From the NCBI GenBank assembly GCA_949592205.1, contig CATIUR010000011.1:4278001-4342000 (forward strand): 64,000 nt of DNA. The letters run 5' to 3'. How positions within the stretch are numbered: the first letter of the stretch is position 1; every line of letters starts with the position of its first letter. Source of the DNA: Helichrysum umbraculigerum (Eukaryota > Streptophyta > Magnoliopsida > Asterales > Asteraceae). The notes below the pieces were generated by a model. That model saw only the letters and a list, made by a program, of their open reading frames with translations. It had not been told where the DNA came from and ran no database searches. This document shows, piece after piece, positions 22,013 through 30,678 of this stretch. The translations under genes and the position numbers were made by a program.

Positions 22013-23388
22013 ACGATAAAATCATTATGAATGGTAATACTGAGTGCTCGGACTCGAATATGTGACATTCGATCTGAGATCTAAACATTAGTGTAATATA
22101 GGGGATATAATTTAGAATATACCGCCACATATATGTACGTATATATCCTTTCCTCTTTCTCATTTATTCCAGAAAACAAAAAGAAAAACAATTCATCCAT
22201 GTGGTTTTTGGCGATTCAAATCATGAACAAGAAACCAATTAATTTCAATTTTAATTTTAGATGTTAGTTCCTCCTGTTCATCTCCTTCATTATCAATGGG
22301 TAAGTTTGATTCTTTTAAGGTTAACCTAGAAATATGATTTTAGTGAAGTTGCTATATGTTGATAAATTTAAGCGAAATTAGAACATAAAAGATGGTTGGT
22401 TGATGTTATTAATTGTTATTGGTAATAAGAAACCTGGGTTTGAGGTTTATTATGCTGAAATTCGTACAGCCATGTTTAGGCTGAAGTTGCAGGTTCTGTA
22501 ACAAAAAGGATTGCGTCGCGATTCCCTGATTTCACGACGTGATTTCTTTAGGATCGCGACTCTATTCCCTAATTATTGTGACACGATTCTTGTTGCCCAG
22601 ATTCATTTATTATGTTTTGTTACTCAGGTCATGCTATTAGTATCCAAGGGTAAAGTAGAAATTATAACAAATTATAGTGATGACTTAGGATAAAGAATTG
22701 AGTGGGGGTTTGGAATAATAAATCACCTAATGCATTCATGGTTTTTGAATGAAAGTATAATCGATAAATTAGTGAATAATGATTAATAACTAGAATTTTA
22801 GTAAGGATTTGTGTGATGAAGTACTTGGGTTGTAATACTTATCAAAAGTGTGACTTGAATTGATAGATAAATGCCAAGTTAAGGATACATTAATATGATA
22901 AATGCGTTAAAGTAAATGCTAGTAAAATATATTAGCAAAATTATTCCTAAAGTTAGTTATGATATATGATGATCATTTTAAAGGTGTGAACTTGAAAGAT
23001 TCCTAAGGGTTATAGATTATTGATCATGATTAGTTACATATGATGGCAGTAATTACTTAATATGATGGTTATTAGCTACTAAAAGCTACTAAATGTGTTG
23101 ATTGCTTTAATGTGTATATTACAAATTTTTAATTAGTATGGGTAAATCTTATATCAATGGGATTAAAGTAAACGTTAAGGAATAAATCACTAAAAATATA
23201 ATATTGTTTGTAATCTGTGTTATGTGCCTATGTGATTAGGTAATAAAGAAGCTGGAAGTATTACAAGTAAATCGTTAAGCCCTTTATCAGGTAAGTTCTT
23301 GGATTACATGATCATGATTGCCAGAAATGGTTGCGGCCATTTGCTGGTGGTTTTGTGCGGGAAATGATTGCGGCCATAGGCTCGTGTG

Positions 23389-23974
23389 TGTTGGGACATA
23401 GATTGTGACAACAGATCTAGCTTGAAATAGGACTGGTGTAATTATTATTACGTTTGTATATTGGTTTAGATTTGTAAATAAATATTTGTTTTGTTAGTAA
23501 TATTCGTTAAACATATTATTGTACTAAGTTAGACGAATGTTTAAAGACGAAATAAATAATAGACGTATAATGCGAGGCGAGTCGAGATCTCAGGTTGCAG
23601 CGAGTTGAGCTGTGAGATGAGATCTGAACTCGTGAGGCATTAGTCTGGCGAGCCGAGTTCTTTATTGGGCTTGGGCTGCGAGTTGGACCGAACTCGCAGG
23701 CCCATGCGAGCCGAGCCGAGACCAGACTATATATTGTTTTTCATACGTGAAAAACACAACAACTTTTGGCATTCTTTCTGATCGGTGAATTCACAAAACC
23801 CAGAGAAAAATAAACCTAACAGCTAGGCTTTGACGGTTAACCGTTTAAAGCTAGGTATTAGTATACGCAATTACGAACGTACTCGTTGTTAGTAAGATAA
23901 CACCGTATTGAGGGTTTCCGCACCTTACTACTACAGATAACGAAGTTATCGATCCTAAAACTAGGGGACTTACA
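23389..23974 (+). repeat. 5' LTR of element 1
   Basis: It is 586 bp, TG...CA bounded, and nearly identical to 37252-37837. It contains an array of GCGAG(T/C)-type motifs (about 23574-23722) directly upstream of a TATA-like CTATATATT at 23728-23736, the likely core promoter. The visible differences from the 3' copy are single-base substitutions (for example GTACTAAG versus GTGCTAAG). Confidence 0.95.
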
Positions 23975-23976
23975 TC

Positions 23977-23988
23977 TGGTAACAGAGC
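23977..23988 (+). promoter_or_regulatory. Primer-binding site of element 1 (initiator tRNA-Met type)
   Basis: TGGTAACAGAGC starts 2 nt after the 5' LTR. The usual plant copia site complementary to the 3' end of tRNA-iMet is TGGTATCAGAGC, so there is one mismatch (A for T). Minus-strand DNA synthesis would start here. Confidence 0.82.
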
Positions 23989-24434
23989 TTTCGGGCTAAA
24001 TACGAGTGTGTTCATAAGTTTTAGTGTTATTGCGTTTTTGATTCGGGTCGTTTTTACGTGCGTTTTTGCAATACTAACGATGAAAATCATTCTCTGGACG
24101 TTTTAGGGTTTGTTTACGGTCGAAATTTTAAGTTTCAGTCGTAAAAATACCTTAACATTCGTTTTTCGGGTTTAACAGCCGTTTCGCGAGTCGAGATTAG
24201 GGTTCCAGCGTCGCCTGCGAACCGAGTTGAACTAGCGAGTTGAACTGAGGCTTGCGAGTCGAACCGAGATCCTTCGCGAATCGACATCACTTGCGAATCG
24301 ACATCTTTAGCAATCCGAACTAAGGCTTGCGAATCGACGTATTCTGCGAGTCGAGCTGAGATTGCGAGTTGAGCTGAGTCTTGCGAGTTGAGTTTTCTGA
24401 ATTCGCTGAAACAGTTTAATTTTACGTTTTTAAG
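23989..24434 (+). other. Leader of element 1 with GCGAGT motif array
   Basis: This non-coding leader lies between primer-binding site and gag. From 24185 to 24405 it carries about a dozen variants of GCGAGT(T/C)GA, similar to motifs in the LTR and in the block before the extra gene (32095-32735). It could hold packaging or regulatory signals. No structure was computed. Confidence 0.6.
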
Positions 24435-27245
24435 ATGTCTGACTTAAGTAGAATGATCGAAATGGACCACGAGGTGGGAAAGTCAAACGTTCCACCTAAG
24501 TTGTTAAGAATCGAGGATTACTACAACTGGAAGGACAGATTTGAATCTTACTGTAGATTCCATGACCTGTCAATCTGGATGTGTATCAAGAGTGGATACA
24601 CCGCACCTACACAAACTGTTCAGAATGCCACTTTGGTTCTTACCTATGCGAACATGAGTGATCAAGAGAAGGAAGCTTACAGAAATGAGAATAAAGCACA
24701 TTCATGCATAAAGATGTGTCTTCCTAAAGAGATTGCTCATCAACTGAAGTCTTTTCATACTGCTAGAACGCTCTGGGAAGCTCTAGAGAAAAGAGGTGAG
24801 GGAAGTCCACAGGTGAGAGCTGGCAAGAGGAGTCTTCTTAAAAAGCAGTTTACTATGTTTAAAGCTTTAAAAGGAGAAGATCTTGATGCCTATGTCACGC
24901 GTTTCTACCATCTACTAAGTGAACTGGAATACCATGAAATTGTTGAAGAAGAAGTAGCTAAGACCGACAAGTTTCTTGAGGGTTTGCCTTCTAAATGGGA
25001 AATGTATGGCGTTATGATTAAGGATAACGAAACTAGGTATTCTACTATGACCTTAGAGCAAGTCATTGACAAGCTGAAAGGTTATGATTTCTCCAAGAAG
25101 TCAAGAGATAGTGATTCTGATCAGGTTCAGAACCCTGGGTTGTATCATGGAAAGTCAAGTCTTTCGACTGCGTCATCTAGTTCGACCACTGCACTGTTAG
25201 TTGGTGATACTAGTGAAAATGGAGAAATGATTACTGAAGATCTGTGCTTTATTTCCTCCTCTGGTGATGAGACAAAGGGAAAGAATTCTGAGAAGTCACC
25301 TCAAGAGCATCAGAAGATGCCGATGAGTGTGAAATCTGCTGAACAGCAACTGTCTGTTCTTGCTTCCTTTGTGGCATCATATGAGAACTACATAGAGGGA
25401 AAGATCAATGATCCTATTCTGTTTGATGAATATTATGAGCAGATAGATTCTGATTATCTTGAGGAATTGGAGCTTCAAGATCAACTAGCGTTGATATCTA
25501 GAAAGGTGAAGAATTTCCTCAAGAGAACTGGTAGAAAAGTATTGGGCAATAGATCAGGGTTTGACAAAACCAAGGTCAGATGCTTTAACTGTCAGGGTAT
25601 TGGTCATTTTGCTAGAGAATGCCAAAGACCTAAAGTAGAAGCACAAGGAAAACAAGGTTCGGGAAGTACTCTCGCTTCCAAAGCCTTAGTGGTGAAGCAG
25701 TTGGATGGCTCTTATGATTGGCAAGCTCATTCTGAGGAAGCTTTGATGGCCAAGATCGAAGAGACAACTGCTGGATCAGTGTCCTATATGCCCACTGATA
25801 TGGAACAGAAAGTAGAGGTGCCTGAGTCTGAAGTGAAGGCAAGTGATGATGACGTGCTATATATGGATTCAGCTCCAGATATGAGTCCTGAAGAATTCGT
25901 GGCACGCATGGCTGAATTACAAACTGACAAGAAGAAGGTATGTTTAGATATTCTTAATCTTGCTGATGTTTGTTACTTAGTTACTGATTTACAATCTCAG
26001 AATAGTGTCTTAACTGTGTCAAATAGCAACCTGTCATCACAATTAAATATGGATAAGGAATCCTATAATACTGTTAGATCTGAACTTGATCAAGCTATTA
26101 TGGATATTCGTAGATTAAGTGATGATAAACAAGTCTTAAAAGATAAAATTAAGTCTGATGCTTCGGATAGAACAAAACTTAGAGATACCATAAGTGAAAA
26201 ATCTGTTGTCATAGATGGTCTCTATATGAATATCAAAGACTTAAATGAGACAATTGCTAGTAAGGATCAGGAAATAGTGAACCTTAACTTAAGGTTAATT
26301 GAGCAAAATCGTAAACTTGAGAACTATAGGACATCTCAAATGGACAAAATGTTAGATGCTCAACGAAGTGTAAAGGACAAGACTGGGTTAGGTTACAATG
26401 ATGTATCCCCACCTTTTAATGCCAATTACACTCCTATTCCTGAAGATTCTGAAATGACAGATGCTACTCCTGAAATTTCAGTAACTAATGATCAGGAAAA
26501 GTTAGAGGCACAGAAAGATGTTATTAAGAACGTATCATTAGATAATAGCAAGGCTTCTCATTTCACCAAAATACAATTTGTATCGGGTGGAGTGATTAAC
26601 GATGCTAAGACTGATGATAAGGTTAATAAGGAACAGCTTAAACCTTTAGTGCCTAAGACTCCGGATGAGAAAGCAAAAGTGAGTAAATCACGCAAGCAGA
26701 TGTCATGTTTCAAGTGTCATCAAAAGGGACACGTGGCTTCGTGTTGTCCTAACAAAAAGCCTGAAACACCACATAAGCTTGTGATGGATGAAAAGACACA
26801 GACCGACTCTAGTATGACCGTAGATGGGTTAGATACCAAACCTAAGTTAGGTAATAAACCTGTTAACATTCTTAAAAGAGATGGTAAACATAGTGTCTCC
26901 CCATCTAAACCTAAACGGCCATATACTCAAGGTGATAATTCTGTCTATAAGTCTAGAGATGTGACACCGTCGAGGTTTAGAACTCCAAGTAGAGGCCATA
27001 GTCATTATGAGAGTGGTACTACTTCGCGATCACATGAGTTTAATTATAATCATAGAGCTCATAATTATGTGCCTAAGAGGTTCTCCTCAAATTCACCTCT
27101 TAAGGCTGATCGTCCACAACCTATAGCTACTTCGAAAGTAACTAAAGCTCCTGATGGGAAGGATGGTTATTTTAAAGAGCTTAAGTTTGTTGATGATAAG
27201 GGACAAACCAAGACCGTAATGGCTTGGGTCCCTCTTGATAACTGA
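24435..27245 (+). CDS. gag: Gag of element 1 (936 aa, Sirevirus type)
   Basis: This structural protein forms the virus-like particle and binds the RNA. Residues about 20-230 form the copia gag domain (WKDRFESYCRFHD ... EGLPSKWEMY). The first CCHC knuckle CFNCQGIGHFAREC is near residue 382. A long heptad-rich region, residues about 500-635, should form a coiled coil, and a second knuckle CFKCHQKGHVASCC lies near 757. The C-terminus is basic and Ser-rich, ending AWVPLDN and a TGA at 27243-27245. The start at 24435 is the first ATG after the leader. The length is far above that of ordinary copia gags and typical of Sireviruses. The frame is intact, as expected from the young LTRs, and it overlaps the pol frame by 11 bp. 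Confidence 0.93.
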   Translation: MSDLSRMIEMDHEVGKSNVPPKLLRIEDYYNWKDRFESYCRFHDLSIWMCIKSGYTAPTQTVQNATLVLTYANMSDQEKEAYRNENKAHSCIKMCLPKEIAHQLKSFHTARTLWEALEKRGEGSPQVRAGKRSLLKKQFTMFKALKGEDLDAYVTRFYHLLSELEYHEIVEEEVAKTDKFLEGLPSKWEMYGVMIKDNETRYSTMTLEQVIDKLKGYDFSKKSRDSDSDQVQNPGLYHGKSSLSTASSSSTTALLVGDTSENGEMITEDLCFISSSGDETKGKNSEKSPQEHQKMPMSVKSAEQQLSVLASFVASYENYIEGKINDPILFDEYYEQIDSDYLEELELQDQLALISRKVKNFLKRTGRKVLGNRSGFDKTKVRCFNCQGIGHFARECQRPKVEAQGKQGSGSTLASKALVVKQLDGSYDWQAHSEEALMAKIEETTAGSVSYMPTDMEQKVEVPESEVKASDDDVLYMDSAPDMSPEEFVARMAELQTDKKKVCLDILNLADVCYLVTDLQSQNSVLTVSNSNLSSQLNMDKESYNTVRSELDQAIMDIRRLSDDKQVLKDKIKSDASDRTKLRDTISEKSVVIDGLYMNIKDLNETIASKDQEIVNLNLRLIEQNRKLENYRTSQMDKMLDAQRSVKDKTGLGYNDVSPPFNANYTPIPEDSEMTDATPEISVTNDQEKLEAQKDVIKNVSLDNSKASHFTKIQFVSGGVINDAKTDDKVNKEQLKPLVPKTPDEKAKVSKSRKQMSCFKCHQKGHVASCCPNKKPETPHKLVMDEKTQTDSSMTVDGLDTKPKLGNKPVNILKRDGKHSVSPSKPKRPYTQGDNSVYKSRDVTPSRFRTPSRGHSHYESGTTSRSHEFNYNHRAHNYVPKRFSSNSPLKADRPQPIATSKVTKAPDGKDGYFKELKFVDDKGQTKTVMAWVPLDN

Positions 27246-27267
27246 TCATATCTTGTGTTATGTGCAG
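27216..27267 (+). other. Possible 52-nt intron across the gag stop of element 1
   Basis: A donor-like GTAATG at 27216 and an acceptor-like TTATGTGCAG ending at 27267 bracket the gag TGA. Both cut points fall between codons, in the gag frame on the left and the pol frame on the right, so removal would fuse gag to pol in frame. Element 2 has the same arrangement with 54 nt (62616-62669). Fifty-odd nucleotides is short for a plant intron, so this is a hypothesis. Confidence 0.35.
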
Positions 27268-30200
27268 GAGCATGCTGTGAACAAGGACAGCTGGTGGTAT
27301 GTAGACAGTGGATGCTCAAGGCACATGACCGGAGAAAGAAGTCTGTTGAAGGACTTCAAGGAGAGTCTCAAGCAAAAAGTAAACTTTGCAGGAGATAAAG
27401 GAGGAGTAATTTCGGGAAAAGGAAAAGTTTCAAATGGAACTTTGACTCTTGAGGATGTGAACTATGTTGAAGAACTAACTCACAACCTAGTGAGTGTTTC
27501 CCAAGTCTGTGATAAAGGTCATCCAGTTTATTTTAATGAAAAGGAAGCCTTAGTCCTGAAGCCAGGTTTTAAAATTCCTGATAAATGGATATTGATGAGG
27601 GCTCCAAGGAAGAAGGACATCTATGCTATTAACATGGGTGTTCCTAATTCTTCAATGGTATCTACATGTTTATTATCCAAGGCTTCAGAAACAGACGCAT
27701 TATTATGGCATAGGAGAATGGCACACCTGAACTGGAGAAAAATGAATTATATAACCAAAAATGGTTTGGTTCTAGGTGTACCACATAAATGTTTCGAGTC
27801 TGAGGATAAGTGTGTTCCTTGCATGAAAGGAAAGCAGCACAAGAAACCACACAGACCTAAGACTGAAAACTCTATCTCCTCGCCATTCGAATTGCTACAT
27901 ATGGACCTCTTCGGCCCTATAAGCAAGAGAAGTCTAGGTGGCAAATGGTACTGTTTAGTTGTCACATATGATTATTCTAGATTCTCATGGGTATTCTTTT
28001 TGGGATCAAAGGATGAAACTCCTGGAATTCTAATTGAGTTCTTTGATCTAGTAGATAATGTCTATAAAAAGAGAGTTAAGCGTATTCATAGTGACAATGG
28101 AACAGAATTCAAGAATTCAACGTTGAATATCTATTGCTTAAGCAAAGGGATATTACATCAATTCAGTGCACCGTATGAACCTCAACAGAATGGTGTTGCT
28201 GAAAGGAAAAATAGGACGTTGATTGAAGTTGCTAGAACAATGCTTGCTGATTCAAAGCTTCCGGTCATCTTTTGGGCAGAAGCAGTGAATACAGCATGTT
28301 ATGTTCTTAATAGAGTTCTTACGGTTAAGAGACATAACAAGACTTGTTATGAGCTTTTGAACAATAAGAAACCTAACTTAAAAGGGTTTGAACCCTTTGG
28401 AGTTTCATGCACCATATTAAAGACTGGACATCAAGCAAAATTTGGTGAGAAGGCTGACGAAGGATTTTTTCTAGGTTATATGCCCAATTCGCCAAACAAG
28501 AGAGTCTTTAATAAAGTCACAGGACGTTTGGAGGTAGTTTATAATATTGAGGTTACGAGCTACTCACCTGATGTTCATAAGGGATTAGATTGGCAATTTG
28601 ATTATTCTGATCTTTTTGCATCATTTAAAGTTCCTATTAGTGACTATGTCAGTGATTCAGAGATAGCTGAACATTTATTGTTTGAAGATGAGAATATTGG
28701 TCCCGCTTCAACATCAAGTGTTAAGCAGTCTGGAATTAAGACTAATGTTGACTCAGATAAAGCTTCCACAAGTGAGTCACAACAACCTTCAGAGGATAAG
28801 TCTCAAGAAACAGAAGATCCTGATGATCTTTCTACAAAGTTTGATGATATACTTACTCCTTTGAAACATTTAAGGATATCTTCAGCACGTACGGAAGATG
28901 TACCTGAATTGGAAGAGATTGGTACTAATTTGGAAGATGAGATACCAGTTGAACCAGTTACTATAACTAGAACGAGTAAGAATCATCCCGTTGAAAACAT
29001 CATCGGTGATATTAATACTCCGGTTCAAACTAGACATCAATCCAGAGCTAGTACATCTGAGAATTTAGAATACCAAAGCTTGTATACTGCAATGAAAGAG
29101 ACAGGGATTCCTAATCAATGTCTATATTCATGCTTTATCTCACAAATCGAGCCTAAAAATGTTCAAATGGCTTTAAAAGAAAGTTCGTGGGTAGAAGCAA
29201 TGCAAGAAGAACTATCTCAGTTCTCTAAATTACAAGTATGGGAGTTGGTTGACCTACCAAAGGGAGAATATCCAATTGGAACTAGATGGATATTTAAGTG
29301 CAAGAGAGATGATAAAGGAATCGTTACTCGTAATAAAGCTCGTCTAGTGGTTCAAGGTTTTAATCAACAAGAGGGTATAGATTATAATGAAGTGTTTGCA
29401 CCAGTTGCTAGGCTAGAAGCAATTAGAGTATTCTTAGCATTTGCATCATATTTTGGTATAAAAGTGTATCAGTTGGATGTTAAGAGTGCCTTTTTGTATG
29501 GCAAAGTGGAAGAATTGGTGTATGTTTCACAACCGCCAGGGTTTGCTGATCCTGAGTATCCAGATAGAGTATATCGTTTGAATAAGGCTCTATATGGATT
29601 ACATCAAGCACCTAGGGCATGGTATGGAACACTATCAACGTATCTACTTGAGAATGGATTTACAAGAGGATCGATTGATAGTACACTATTTGTGAAGTGG
29701 AAAAAGAAAGACTTTCTTCTAGTGCAAGTTTATGTTGATGACATTATCTTTGGATCATCTGATGAAAAGATGTGTCAAGAATTCGAGCAAGTCATGAGAA
29801 AAAGGTTTGAAATGTCTGCAATGGGAGAGTTGAATTTCTTCTTAGTGTTACAAGTTGATCAAAAGAAGGATGGATTCTTTATTCATCAATCTAAATATAC
29901 ATATGAGCTATTAGAACGCTTTAAGATGGATGAAAGTAAGGTCTACAATACTCCAATTCCAGTCAATCATGGACTAGGTCCAGATACATCGAGTGATAGC
30001 GATGTGGATCCAACTCTTTATAGAGCCATGATCGGATCACTAATGTATCTTATAGCCTCTAGGCCTGACATAATGTTTGCTGTTTGTTTATGCGCAAGAT
30101 ATCAGGCTAATCCGAAAGAGTCACACATGCAAGCTGTTAAACGAATCTTTCGTTACCTCAAAGGGAAACCTAAGCTGGGTCTTTGGTATCCGATTGATGG

Positions 30201-30678
30201 AGGCTTAGATCTCGTAGCTTATACTGATTCGGATTACGGAGGATGCAATCAGAATAGGAAATCTACGACCGGAGGATGTCAATTCCTAGGAGGTAGATTA
30301 GTATCCTGGCAGTGCAAGAAGCAAACCTCAGTAGCCATTTCTACATGTGAAGCTGAGTATGTTGCAGCTGGCAGCTGTTGCTCGCAAGTACTTTGGATTC
30401 AACAGCAACTGCGGGATTACGGGTTAAATATAACCAATACTCCTATGATGATTGATAACGAATCTACTATGTCGATCACCAATAATCCGGTGAAGCACAG
30501 TAAAACTAAGCATATTGATATTCGACATCATTTTATTAGAGATTGTGCTGAGAAAAAGTTGATAAAGTTAGTTAAGGTTCCATCATTGGAAAACTTAGCA
30601 GACTTATACACAAAGGCGTTCGACAGAGCAAGATTTGAGACGTTGATTCAACTGAACGGAATGAGAAATCCAGAGTGA
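27235..30678 (+). CDS. pol: Pol polyprotein of element 1 (protease, integrase, RT, RNase H)
   Basis: About 1147 codons, all open. Domains in order: aspartic protease (DSG at residues 24-26), GAG-pre-integrase with the zinc HHCC region (from about residue 155), integrase core with D224, D287 and E323 (35 residues between the last two), reverse transcriptase (KARLVVQGFNQQEGIDYNEV, then YVDD at 833-836), and RNase H (TDSD near 997, CEAEY, IDNES). The order PR-IN-RT-RH defines Ty1/copia. There is no ATG at the frame start (it opens with TTG), and it is in the +1 frame relative to gag. Pol must therefore come from frameshifting or from the short splice proposed in the findings. The RT motif and all catalytic residues are kept, so it may be active. 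Confidence 0.95.
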   Translation: MITDHILCYVQEHAVNKDSWWYVDSGCSRHMTGERSLLKDFKESLKQKVNFAGDKGGVISGKGKVSNGTLTLEDVNYVEELTHNLVSVSQVCDKGHPVYFNEKEALVLKPGFKIPDKWILMRAPRKKDIYAINMGVPNSSMVSTCLLSKASETDALLWHRRMAHLNWRKMNYITKNGLVLGVPHKCFESEDKCVPCMKGKQHKKPHRPKTENSISSPFELLHMDLFGPISKRSLGGKWYCLVVTYDYSRFSWVFFLGSKDETPGILIEFFDLVDNVYKKRVKRIHSDNGTEFKNSTLNIYCLSKGILHQFSAPYEPQQNGVAERKNRTLIEVARTMLADSKLPVIFWAEAVNTACYVLNRVLTVKRHNKTCYELLNNKKPNLKGFEPFGVSCTILKTGHQAKFGEKADEGFFLGYMPNSPNKRVFNKVTGRLEVVYNIEVTSYSPDVHKGLDWQFDYSDLFASFKVPISDYVSDSEIAEHLLFEDENIGPASTSSVKQSGIKTNVDSDKASTSESQQPSEDKSQETEDPDDLSTKFDDILTPLKHLRISSARTEDVPELEEIGTNLEDEIPVEPVTITRTSKNHPVENIIGDINTPVQTRHQSRASTSENLEYQSLYTAMKETGIPNQCLYSCFISQIEPKNVQMALKESSWVEAMQEELSQFSKLQVWELVDLPKGEYPIGTRWIFKCKRDDKGIVTRNKARLVVQGFNQQEGIDYNEVFAPVARLEAIRVFLAFASYFGIKVYQLDVKSAFLYGKVEELVYVSQPPGFADPEYPDRVYRLNKALYGLHQAPRAWYGTLSTYLLENGFTRGSIDSTLFVKWKKKDFLLVQVYVDDIIFGSSDEKMCQEFEQVMRKRFEMSAMGELNFFLVLQVDQKKDGFFIHQSKYTYELLERFKMDESKVYNTPIPVNHGLGPDTSSDSDVDPTLYRAMIGSLMYLIASRPDIMFAVCLCARYQANPKESHMQAVKRIFRYLKGKPKLGLWYPIDGGLDLVAYTDSDYGGCNQNRKSTTGGCQFLGGRLVSWQCKKQTSVAISTCEAEYVAAGSCCSQVLWIQQQLRDYGLNITNTPMMIDNESTMSITNNPVKHSKTKHIDIRHHFIRDCAEKKLIKLVKVPSLENLADLYTKAFDRARFETLIQLNGMRNPE

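Noticed and set aside
22511..22693. 60-codon plus-strand frame
   Set aside because: It falls in the LTR of the gypsy structure and has no family motif.
25630..25905. 91-codon minus-strand frame inside gag
   Set aside because: It lies opposite an intact, recognisable gag with zinc knuckle; no independent motif or start context.
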